DNA from: Deltaproteobacteria bacterium
Lineage (GTDB): Bacteria > Desulfobacterota > Desulfovibrionia > Desulfovibrionales > Desulfovibrionaceae
Length of the DNA: 9,222 nucleotides
Direction of reading: 5' to 3'
Assembly (NCBI GenBank): GCA_031280335.1
Contig: JAITGZ010000184.1
Location: 1 to 9,222 of the forward strand
Shown here: piece after piece, positions 1 through 5,976 of the stretch
Position numbering within the stretch: the stretch's first letter is position 1
How the letters are laid out: each line of letters starts with the position of its first letter
Translations under genes and position numbers: made by a program
The notes under the pieces: generated by a model
The model's database searches: none
What the model saw: the letters and a program-made list of their open reading frames with translations, nothing else
What the model was told of the DNA's origin: nothing

Positions 1-446
1 AAGGCACCCTCGCCGGTGGCGCCGGTCAGACGGTTGATGGTGTTGTGCGGCTGGGCGCGTGTACAAGGGGAGTACGGCCCGCCTGATGGATCAAGCGTCC
101 GTCCGTAAGCCGCCTCGTCATTCAGGGCATTGCCCATCCATTGATCCGGCGCTTTTTTCATATGCTCCACCGCAATCCAGCGCTTTGTCTTGAGTGTTTT
201 TCTGTCAGCATCATCATGGGTCCAAAAAGACGAGGGCAGACAGGGCAGAGGCAAAAAACCACAAGGAAAGGCATCGGACAGCACGGCAAAAGGCGCGCCT
301 TCGGCATAGCCTTGCAAAAGTTCCGTCAGACGCGCCTCACCGCAGGCATGGCGCAGCGTCCAGCACAGTTGACCAAAAAGCGTATCTCCAGCCAGGGATG
401 AGCCGAAGGCGGTCAAGGGACGCAGGGTAAAACGGTATGCGCGCAT
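1..446 (-). CDS. csm4: Csm4, type III-A CRISPR effector subunit (partial, C-terminus beyond window)
   Basis: Only the first 148 codons are in the window; the frame is open to the left edge. Csm4 is a RAMP (Cas5-like) protein that caps the Csm complex, binds the 5' handle of the crRNA and contacts Cas10. Visible here are an N-terminal RAMP strand (MRAYRFTLRPL), the segment GDTLFGQLCW at residues 20-29, which is typical of the first RRM fold of Csm4, and near the edge the signature HNTINRLTGATGEGA (about 134-148). That loop is a family hallmark. The start ATG at 446 lies 10 bases after the csm3 stop, with only a weak purine stretch (GAGA) before it, so translation is probably coupled to csm3. 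It is the fourth gene of the operon. Nothing looks broken in the visible part. Confidence 0.93.
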   Translation of the reverse strand, partial: MRAYRFTLRPLTAFGSSLAGDTLFGQLCWTLRHACGEARLTELLQGYAEGAPFAVLSDAFPCGFLPLPCLPSSFWTHDDADRKTLKTKRWIAVEHMKKAPDQWMGNALNDEAAYGRTLDPSGGPYSPCTRAQPHNTINRLTGATGEGA

Positions 447-456
447 ACTGTTTTTC

Positions 457-1152
457 TCACAGATCGAAGGGTTTGACGTCGGCGAATCGTTTCTCGGCAT
501 TGTCGCCGTCAATCTGTAACTTTGTAAACGCAACCTTGCCGTAACCCCGCGAACCGGACCCGCCCAGACTGTCCAACTCCAGCAGTTTCAACCCGGCCAG
601 CGCCATATCCAGCAATTTTTCATCATCGCCATCCAGCTTTTTAAAAGAAAGCCGGAAATTAAAAAACGCCCCCGCAGGTACGCGTTCCGTCTGGCGCGGG
701 TTGCTCGCCGTGCCGGAAATTCTGTTGATGCTGTTCTCGCTTTTTACCTCTATCAGGGGCAGGTTGTCCTCGCGCATTTCTTCCACCCAGCCGTCATCCA
801 GACAGCAGTCCCAGAAAGCGAGGCGCGTTGGGCCGATTTGCCCGGCCTCTTGCTCCGTCAGCTGCGCATCCCCGCTCACGCCGAAAAGCTGCAAAATGGG
901 CAAAACTCCCGGCTTGTCGCGGTCGCCAAAGCCGAGGGGGTCTTCCCGCACCGCGCCGCTGCGCCACTCCAGCAGGCTGCGCATTTTGCCCTTGAGACTG
1001 GAGCCGGGGATATACGGCACCCTGGTTAAAGGATGGCGGATGACCGGATTATCCACGCCGCCTATGTGCATTTCTCCGTCGCCCGCGCCGATGTGCAGCC
1101 CGGTGAGAAGCTCCAGGCGAGCCGTTATGATGATGATATTGGTCAATTTCAT
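457..1152 (-). CDS. csm3: Csm3, backbone RAMP and target-RNA endonuclease of type III-A complex
   Basis: This 231-residue protein has the usual Csm3 length. Csm3 (Cas7 family) forms the helical backbone of the Csm complex along the crRNA and cuts bound target RNA every six nucleotides. The N-terminus shows the GLHIGAG loop, followed by GGVDNPVIR in which Asp34 matches the catalytic Asp33 of characterised Csm3 proteins. Then comes YIPGSSLKGKMRSLLE (47-62), a strongly conserved RAMP segment. Near the C-terminus is the glycine-rich loop LGGSGSRGYG (about 196-205). The start overlaps the csm2 stop by four bases (ATGA), and a GGAG sits 8-10 bases upstream inside csm2, so the two are translationally coupled. 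With the aspartate intact, target-RNA cleavage is predicted to be active. Confidence 0.97.
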   Translation of the reverse strand: MKLTNIIIITARLELLTGLHIGAGDGEMHIGGVDNPVIRHPLTRVPYIPGSSLKGKMRSLLEWRSGAVREDPLGFGDRDKPGVLPILQLFGVSGDAQLTEQEAGQIGPTRLAFWDCCLDDGWVEEMREDNLPLIEVKSENSINRISGTASNPRQTERVPAGAFFNFRLSFKKLDGDDEKLLDMALAGLKLLELDSLGGSGSRGYGKVAFTKLQIDGDNAEKRFADVKPFDL

Positions 1153-1619
1153 GATTTATTCTCCAGCGCTCTGTAATAACCCATGAAGGCTTCCATGAAC
1201 AGTTTGCAGTACAGCAGTGTCTCATGGTTTTCTATCTTGTTGATGCAGTGGGAAAAAATTTTTTCAAATTTTTCATCCACATGATCACGTCCTTTGGCAT
1301 ATGCAGCCTTGGCCTTCAGCATCTTGATAAACGGCGCAAGTTCATCGTATTTTTCCGCCCTCTGCTTGACCATCTGCACGCTGTCATTCCACATGACAAG
1401 TTCATCATAAAAGCGGCGCAACTGGGTACGCTTATTTTTATTTGTACCATTTTTGACTATTTTCGCCGCTTCTTCAGCAATATCGCTGAAAATATCTTTA
1501 GGCATATCTGACCTGGAGAAAACTATTTTACGCAGCAATGCGTCTATCTGTGGCTGATAGGTTACATCAGGCGTAGTTCGCTGTGGACTTCTTTCGCGAT
1601 TATGGTTGTATTGCGTCAT
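1149..1619 (-). CDS. csm2: Csm2, small subunit of type III-A complex
   Basis: A 156-residue, charged, mostly helical protein. It is assigned to Csm2 from its position between cas10 and csm3 and from its helical pattern (for example IFSDIAEEAAKIVKNG at about 43-58, then KNKRTQLRRFYDELVMW, a conserved Csm2-like stretch). Csm2 forms the inner filament (belly) of the Csm complex and helps to hold target RNA against the crRNA; it has no catalytic role. It is somewhat longer than well-studied Csm2 proteins (about 120-140 residues), mainly through a polar N-terminal tail (first 20 residues) that looks disordered. The start ATG has a good ribosome binding site (AGAGGA) that overlaps the cas10 stop codon; only 9 bases separate the genes. 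The end overlaps csm3 by 4 bases. Confidence 0.92.
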   Translation of the reverse strand: MTQYNHNRERSPQRTTPDVTYQPQIDALLRKIVFSRSDMPKDIFSDIAEEAAKIVKNGTNKNKRTQLRRFYDELVMWNDSVQMVKQRAEKYDELAPFIKMLKAKAAYAKGRDHVDEKFEKIFSHCINKIENHETLLYCKLFMEAFMGYYRALENKS

Positions 1620-1628
1620 GATATCCTC

Positions 1629-4274
1629 TTATCCACGTTTCTGGTACATAAAGTTAAACAGGGGGATGCGAAACGCCTTGCCAAGCTTGTCAATGCCGTC
1701 TTTCCCCAAAATAGTCACAATATCGCGCAATGCCGCCTCCCTGCTGCTAGGCGTCCGCGCGCGCTCAAGCGTCCGCGCCGCGCTGTAATAAAGCCTGCTG
1801 CGCCACAAAGAGCCTTCAAGCTTTTCACCTTCTGAAAGGCGCATATCCAGCATTGACAGGAGGCTGTACATAAACCCTGTGGAAAGCCCGTAAGCGTTCC
1901 TGACACGTTCCAGCTCTTTTTCCGCCCGCGTCAATTCCCCCCATTGTTGCCAGGGTACCACGGCATCAAACAGGCAAAAAGCATTTTTTTCGTCCAACTC
2001 CTTGGCATGGTGAAGCGCCTGTTCCGCCTCTTCCGCCAGGGCATACACGGACGAACCAGGCTTTTTCATAACCATGCCGGCCGAAAAATGGATTTGGGGG
2101 TTGGCCGCCGCGTAGCGTTGAAATTCCTCCGCCAGCGCGCCGGCCAGTTTTTGTGTTGAGAGCCAGGGGCCGATGAGAAAAAAATCATCCCCCCCGGCAA
2201 ACACCGTATAAACATCAGGAAAGTCCCTGGCGCACAGGGCGGGTAGCCGGACCGCGAAAAAAGCGTTTATCTGCCGGGAGAGCGCCGCCATTCTGGCAAA
2301 GGTGGGGCGCTGCCCTTGGTAAGTTCTCGCGCCTTTTTGAAAAATCCGTCCAAGATCGTCCACATCGCCCTTGAGCACGGTCAAGGCCGCCTGACCGCAT
2401 ACTCTGACCTCACTGTCATAAAGCTGGTCTTCGCAGGCGATATGATCCAAGGTTTTCACGCCGCCGGGCGTTATTTCCTCCATGCCTTTAGCGCCGTATT
2501 TTTTTGCGGCCCGCTCCGCAGCTTCCGCATAGCGCGGCACATAGCCGTTGATTTGCCGGCGGGCATAGCCGTTCCACAGCGTCCCGGTCATGTTTTTCGG
2601 CAGCGAAAAATCCCAGCAGCGGCGCAAGACACCTGACGCCGCCAATTCTCCAAATTGTCCGCGCGCGCTTTCTTCTTCCGCAAACATGATTTTATAGCCG
2701 AATACCGGCAATTCACACATCTCGCCGCTGATCTTACCCGCGTCTTCTTCCCGCACTATGAGCAGGCGGGAGCGCCTTACGATATTTTGACCGATCAATA
2801 TTTGATCCCGCGACAAAGAACAGGATTTTTCACCATCAAGCTCTCTGTCCGCTGGCAGCCTTCCGTGCCAGTCACATACGCCTTTGCTGAAATCAGCCTC
2901 CAGAACAGGGCCGGGGCCATTGTCGCCGCAAAGATTGTAGCGCCGGTATTTGGCCTTTTCCTGATTTGCAAACAACGTGCGCATTAAAATGGAAAAATTA
3001 TCTTTTTCGCCTTTGCCGCCGCAAAAATCATTGCAGCTTGCCGGCTCCCAGGCCAGGCCCATGCCGGTCAGAGCAAAACCGTGCCGCAAAAACCAGGCGT
3101 CAAATTCCTGCCGCGCCTCGCGCAGTATGTCCAAAGCATCTTTGGTATGGGGTGCCACGATCAAAAATTTGCCGGCGGCATTGAGTATTTGGCTTGTGGG
3201 AGGCAGCTCCAGCAGCTCCAAAACCTTGAGGGCGGCCAATTCCGTAAATAACGCGACCTGAAAGGAGCGTCCGCGTAAAATTTTCGCCGCCTGCCTGTTG
3301 GTTTTGCTCCCCTCGGCAAAAATAAAGTTCTGTATGCCGAAAAAATCCCCCTGTATCAGCAAAAACTTTTTTTCATCCCAATCAGCGCGGCTGCCCAAGG
3401 CCCCGATGGCCTCAGGCCCCGTGCTTCCGGCAGCGCGGGCGAAACGCCACAGGGCCACGGCAAGGGCCGCCGTGGCCTTGCTGTGATCGTAAAGGGAGAC
3501 GTCCGGCTTCACGCCGAAGGCGGTGGCCGAAGGGATGGCCTGGGTAAAGGCCAGCCAGAGCGAATCAAAATGGTCAAGCCACAAGGGCCAGGATTTGCGG
3601 TGCGAGGCGGGAATTTGCTCCAAGCCCTCCACAAAGGCGTCCCAAAGTTTTTTATATTCCTTTCTTGCCGCGGCATCGTTGTCCGGCTCACACTCTTCGC
3701 GCTTGTGCGGGAAAATGCCTTCGGCGCTCATGGGGAGGAGCGGATAACGGTATGCGTATCTCGGCTCCTTTCGTTCGCCGGGATGCTCTTTTATGCAAAT
3801 ATTTTCCAAAATGGACAGCAGCCGCGCTTGATAGTGATTTCGCCCCGTGTCTGTTTTGTCTTCAGCCGCGTTGTATTTTTCAAATTCTTCCCGTTCAAAG
3901 CCGGAAGCCACTCTGTCCGCTGTGGCCACAATCCATTGCAAAAGGGTGTCCGGCCTGTGATGCGCCGCCGCAGCGTTGATGAGGCTGTCGGTTTTTTCCT
4001 CGCCCCGGGTGCGCGAAGCAAAGGGCGGCACATCTCCATGCAGGACATCGGGCCATTTGTCCGCCAGTTCGTCAAAGGCAAGGGCGGTATAGGCCGCGTG
4101 GCGGTGCGAAAAGTAGCCGCCGTTGTTTTGACGGCGGCAATATGTATGAATATTGCCGTCCAAAAGCGCGGCAAAACGGGAAGCCGCCGGGTCGTCCGCC
4201 CGTTGGGCGAACTTGCCGAGATCGTGTATCATGGCGGCAAAGGCCACACGGCTGGAAGAGTCAAGCAAGTTCAT
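1629..4274 (-). CDS. cas10: Cas10/Csm1, large subunit with HD nuclease and cyclic oligoadenylate synthase motifs
   Basis: This is the signature protein of type III CRISPR systems. I place the start at the ATG at 4274 (881 residues) because AAAGGA lies 5 bases before it; an in-frame ATG at 4289 has no ribosome binding site. Numbering is from 4274. The N-terminal HD domain has the His17-Asp18 pair in MIHDLGKF and a second HH at 105-106, followed by ATADRVASG. The first Palm domain begins at LIQGDFFGIQNFIF (about 306-319). The middle region has cysteines at 414, 418, 449, 467 and 485 but not the clean CxxC pairs of many Csm1 zinc sites. The second Palm has KGDVDDLG (635-642) and an intact GGDD (694-697), then HHAKELDEKNAF (755-766). 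Target-RNA-activated DNase activity and cyclic oligoadenylate synthesis are both predicted. It is the first gene of the operon, so a Csm6-type effector is expected outside the window. Confidence 0.97.
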   Translation of the reverse strand: MNLLDSSSRVAFAAMIHDLGKFAQRADDPAASRFAALLDGNIHTYCRRQNNGGYFSHRHAAYTALAFDELADKWPDVLHGDVPPFASRTRGEEKTDSLINAAAAHHRPDTLLQWIVATADRVASGFEREEFEKYNAAEDKTDTGRNHYQARLLSILENICIKEHPGERKEPRYAYRYPLLPMSAEGIFPHKREECEPDNDAAARKEYKKLWDAFVEGLEQIPASHRKSWPLWLDHFDSLWLAFTQAIPSATAFGVKPDVSLYDHSKATAALAVALWRFARAAGSTGPEAIGALGSRADWDEKKFLLIQGDFFGIQNFIFAEGSKTNRQAAKILRGRSFQVALFTELAALKVLELLELPPTSQILNAAGKFLIVAPHTKDALDILREARQEFDAWFLRHGFALTGMGLAWEPASCNDFCGGKGEKDNFSILMRTLFANQEKAKYRRYNLCGDNGPGPVLEADFSKGVCDWHGRLPADRELDGEKSCSLSRDQILIGQNIVRRSRLLIVREEDAGKISGEMCELPVFGYKIMFAEEESARGQFGELAASGVLRRCWDFSLPKNMTGTLWNGYARRQINGYVPRYAEAAERAAKKYGAKGMEEITPGGVKTLDHIACEDQLYDSEVRVCGQAALTVLKGDVDDLGRIFQKGARTYQGQRPTFARMAALSRQINAFFAVRLPALCARDFPDVYTVFAGGDDFFLIGPWLSTQKLAGALAEEFQRYAAANPQIHFSAGMVMKKPGSSVYALAEEAEQALHHAKELDEKNAFCLFDAVVPWQQWGELTRAEKELERVRNAYGLSTGFMYSLLSMLDMRLSEGEKLEGSLWRSRLYYSAARTLERARTPSSREAALRDIVTILGKDGIDKLGKAFRIPLFNFMYQKRG

Positions 4275-4353
4275 GAGAGTCCTTTCCATAAGCGAAGGAA
4301 TGTATGTACAGGCATTATTCTTAATCGTTGTGCGCCAAAGTGTACCATGACCC

Positions 4354-4380
4354 TTTATAATTATGACATAGTCATAACAA
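4354..4380 (-). promoter_or_regulatory. Possible promoter of the csm operon
   Basis: On the minus strand, TTGTTA (4380-4375) is followed after 15 bases by TATAAA (4359-4354), about 80 bases upstream of the cas10 start. The spacing is shorter than the ideal 17, so the assignment is weak. The palindrome 4361-4377 falls across it, so a bound regulator would probably block transcription of the csm operon. Confidence 0.3.
4361..4377. promoter_or_regulatory. Perfect 7+3+7 palindrome, candidate operator between cas10 and hydrolase
   Basis: TTATGAC-ATA-GTCATAA is a perfect inverted repeat of two 7-base arms around 3 bases, in the AT-rich part of the divergent intergenic region. It lies about 87 bases before the cas10 start and 127 before the hydrolase start. 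It overlaps a TATAAT on the plus strand (4356-4361) and sits between promoter-like hexamers on the minus strand. The size and symmetry suit a dimeric helix-turn-helix regulator. It does not match the CRP/FNR or Fur consensus closely, so I cannot name the protein. That it controls either neighbour is inference. Confidence 0.5.
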
Positions 4381-4461
4381 AGTTTTTACCCAAATGCCAG
4401 TCCATGCTTTGCGCGAACAAAAAATTTTAAACCATCACCTCGTCCGGTTCCGCCGTAGGTT

Positions 4462-4491
4462 CCTCCCCTTGCCCCAAAAGGGCAAAGGAGG
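4462..4491 (+). promoter_or_regulatory. Hairpin that encloses the ribosome binding site of the hydrolase gene
   Basis: The bases CCTCC (4462-4466) and TTGCCC (4469-4474) are complementary to GGAGG (4487-4491) and GGGCAA (4480-4485). They form a stem of 6 plus 5 pairs with a small internal loop (CC against A) and a 5-base loop (CAAAA). GGAGG is the core of a near-perfect Shine-Dalgarno AAAGGAGGT, 12 bases before the ATG at 4504. In RNA the Shine-Dalgarno would pair with its own upstream complement, which suggests translational control. The structure is seen in the sequence; any regulation is inferred. It has no T-tract, so it is not an intrinsic terminator. Confidence 0.5.
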
Positions 4492-4503
4492 TAAAGTGCG
4501 TCC

Positions 4504-5340
4504 ATGTCCGTACCCGTTGCCCTGGCCCTGGCTGTTTTGGCCTTTTGTATGCTCCTCGCCCTGTGCAACAATCTGCTTTATTGGTATGAGACCATCAATA
4601 CGCCCGAACCGGCCATACCCGCGCCCAAGCCGGGATTTGTCCCCTGTCTTGTGCGTTACGCCGACAGTCTGGCCACCCATCTGATCTGCGTGCTGCTCTT
4701 CCCCTTAATCCCTCTGGCCCGCCGCCGGGTCAAACAGGAGGGGACTACAGCGGGCCTGCCGCCGCTCATTCTCATCCACGGGCTTTACAATAACGCCTCT
4801 GTATGGTTGCTTCTGGGCCGGCGCTTGCGCCGGGCCGGGTTCCCCCTTTCCACCTGTTCCTATCGCAGTTTCTTCACCTCGCCGCAGCGCATAGCCCTGC
4901 TGATTGAAGCGCATGTGCGCGTCGTTGAAGCGGCTTTTCCCGGGCAAAAGCCCATCTTTGTCTGCCACAGCCTGGGCGGGATGCTCGTGCGCCACTGGCT
5001 GCTGGCACCGGAAAATCCACCGCGCGTGAAGAGCGTGCTTACTTTGGGCACGCCGCACCAGGGGAGCAAAATAGCCGCCCTGGGACCGGGGGTTCTGGCC
5101 AAAAACCTGCTGCCCGATGCTCCCTTTATCCGCGAACTTCAACAAGCCCCCGCCCTGGCCGGATTATTCTGCACCGCCCTGGTCAGCCCCACGGACGAAG
5201 CCGTGCTTCCGGCTTCAAACCTGCTGCCCCCGCATGGCTGGAAGATGCGCCTCACCCGCAGGGTAGGGCACTTCAACATGCTGCTCTGTCCGGATACAGC
5301 GGCCCTGGTACTGCAAGAGCTGCGCGATATGTCGCGCTGA
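4504..5340 (+). CDS. Membrane-anchored alpha/beta hydrolase, lipase/esterase type
   Basis: A 278-residue protein. Residues 4-25 are a hydrophobic segment without a clear cleavage site, probably a membrane anchor; a second hydrophobic stretch lies at about 58-71, followed by ARRR. The rest is an alpha/beta hydrolase: LILIHGLYNNASVW (88-101) is the oxyanion-hole strand and loop, CHSLGGM (154-160) is the nucleophile elbow with Ser156, LTLGTPHQGS follows at 179-188 as in bacterial triacylglycerol lipases and PGAP1-like enzymes, Asp231 (SPTDEAVLP) and His256 (VGHFNML) complete the triad. It probably hydrolyses an ester in or at the membrane; the substrate is unknown. It has a strong Shine-Dalgarno partly buried in a hairpin, stands alone between the divergent csm operon and a terminator, and shows no sign of damage. 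Confidence 0.85.
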   Translation: MSVPVALALAVLAFCMLLALCNNLLYWYETINTPEPAIPAPKPGFVPCLVRYADSLATHLICVLLFPLIPLARRRVKQEGTTAGLPPLILIHGLYNNASVWLLLGRRLRRAGFPLSTCSYRSFFTSPQRIALLIEAHVRVVEAAFPGQKPIFVCHSLGGMLVRHWLLAPENPPRVKSVLTLGTPHQGSKIAALGPGVLAKNLLPDAPFIRELQQAPALAGLFCTALVSPTDEAVLPASNLLPPHGWKMRLTRRVGHFNMLLCPDTAALVLQELRDMSR

Positions 5341-5353
5341 AAGCTGCTTGCCG

Positions 5354-5385
5354 GCGGGCGGGCCGTGCCTGCCCGCGTTTTTTTT
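5354..5385 (+). terminator. Intrinsic terminator after the hydrolase gene
   Basis: A GC-rich stem of 10 pairs (GCGGGCGGGC with GCCTGCCCGC, one G-U pair) closes a 3-base loop and is followed at once by eight T residues (5378-5385). It begins 13 bases after the hydrolase stop codon and separates that gene from the hutW unit. Confidence 0.88.
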
Positions 5386-5407
5386 ATTCATTATATCGAT
5401 AAAGAAA

Positions 5408-5436
5408 TTGACAATCTTTTTCAATTTTTTTAGGCT
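5408..5436 (+). promoter_or_regulatory. Candidate Fur box overlapping a possible promoter for the hutW-receptor unit
   Basis: TTGACAATCTTTTTCAA (5408-5424) matches the Fur consensus reported for Desulfovibrio, as I recall it (WTGAAAATNATTTTCAW), at 14 of the 16 specified positions. Its first six bases are a perfect -35 hexamer TTGACA; 17 bases later comes TAGGCT, a poor -10. A Fur site fits the downstream iron/heme genes. The distance to the hutW start (about 550 bases) is odd; it may be explained by an insertion in between. The match is visible; binding and promoter activity are inferred. Confidence 0.4.
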
Positions 5437-5593
5437 GCTTTCATCCGCCAGCTACTTTGTGTCCCGCCCCCGGTCGGAAGGGCATATAGCCCGTCCTGAA
5501 AGGCGGCCTTTTCTTACGGGCGTAAGCCGCGCGCCGGGGACGCGCACCCCGGCGGGGCGCAAAACGCACGATTCTTTCGGCCTATGTCGCATT

Positions 5594-5620
5594 AGAGCAA
5601 TTTCAAAGTGAAATTGCTCT
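5594..5620. repeat. Perfect 12-bp inverted repeat with 3-base spacer
   Basis: AGAGCAATTTCA-AAG-TGAAATTGCTCT is a perfect palindrome. It is AT-rich while the sequence just after it is strongly GC-rich. A degenerate copy lies at 5899-5922. The pattern resembles an interspersed repeat or the end of a small mobile element. Confidence 0.75.
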
Positions 5621-5757
5621 GGCGGCGGGGTTCGCGTAGCGCCGCCGCCCGCGAAAAACCCGCACGGCGGGTTCGGTCGAAGGCCGGAGCCAGGCAGGCT
5701 TTGCCTGCCGCAGCGATGCTTTGACACCGCGTAGGCGACTATTCCGCAGGACAGAGG

Positions 5758-5793
5758 CTTGGGGCGTGAAAGCCAAGGCTTTCACGCCCCAAG
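5758..5793. repeat. Perfect 17-bp inverted repeat with 2-base spacer
   Basis: The arms 5758-5774 and 5777-5793 (first arm CTTGGGGCGTGAAAGCC) are exact reverse complements around AA. In RNA this would form a very stable hairpin. There is no T-tract after it, so it is probably not a terminator. Its role is unknown. Confidence 0.8.
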
Positions 5794-5898
5794 GGCGAGG
5801 GCCGGGACGGTCCGAGTCAAATTCACTGCGGCAGCCGTTGGCGAGTCTTCGAGCCTTACGGATGGCGACAGCAACGATTTCGCCGTCAAGCGCCGAGC

Positions 5899-5922
5899 AG
5901 AGCGTTTCAAAGTTGATATGCT
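5899..5922. repeat. Degenerate second copy of the 5594-5620 palindrome
   Basis: AGAGCGTTTCAAAGTTGATATGCT matches the palindrome at 5594-5620 at about 19 of 24 aligned positions, including AGAGC and TTTCAAAGT. With the first copy it brackets about 280 bases. The symmetry is mostly lost in this copy. Confidence 0.4.
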
Positions 5923-5976
5923 ATTATTGATAAAAGTTCCGCCGTTTTCCACTCTTTTTCGTTCAAGGTGGTTTTC

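Larger units (their letters stand above)
5437..5976. other. Gene-free intergenic segment rich in hairpins
   Basis: About 540 bases with no credible coding region on either strand: the open frames are short, overlap each other and lack good ribosome binding sites. The segment holds at least eight separate perfect inverted repeats. They are GGGC (5480-5483/5489-5492), CTTAC (5513-5517/5522-5526), GCCGGGG (5533-5539/5547-5553), a 12-bp arm (5594-5620), GGCGGCG (5621-5627/5640-5646), AACCCGC (5657-5663/5667-5673), GGCAGGC (5693-5699/5703-5709) and a 17-bp arm (5758-5793). None has a T-tract, so they are not ordinary terminators. The stretch 5794-5976 has fewer obvious hairpins and ends with the hutW ribosome binding site. 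It could be an interspersed repeat element, a structured RNA or a long leader; I cannot decide between these. Confidence 0.6.

Noticed and set aside
141..430. Two short plus-strand frames at 141-401 and 194-430
   Set aside because: They are antisense to csm4, whose minus-strand frame carries the family signature.
4289..4289. Longer cas10 start at the ATG at 4289
   Set aside because: No Shine-Dalgarno precedes it, while the ATG at 4274 has AAAGGA at ideal distance and begins with the typical short lead into the HD motif.
3483..4430. 315-codon open frame on the plus strand opposite cas10
   Set aside because: It is fully antisense to the HD part of cas10, which has clear family motifs; its translation shows no domain and it exists because of GC-rich codon use.
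5452..5727. Short frames in the intergenic segment (minus 5452-5727, plus 5348-5611, plus 5721-5930, plus 5759-6064)
   Set aside because: They cross the terminator or the perfect palindromes, overlap one another and lack ribosome binding sites; their translations reflect repeats, not protein.
5471..5922. CRISPR array in the intergenic repeats
   Set aside because: The inverted repeats differ from each other and are not regularly spaced direct repeats of 28-37 bases.
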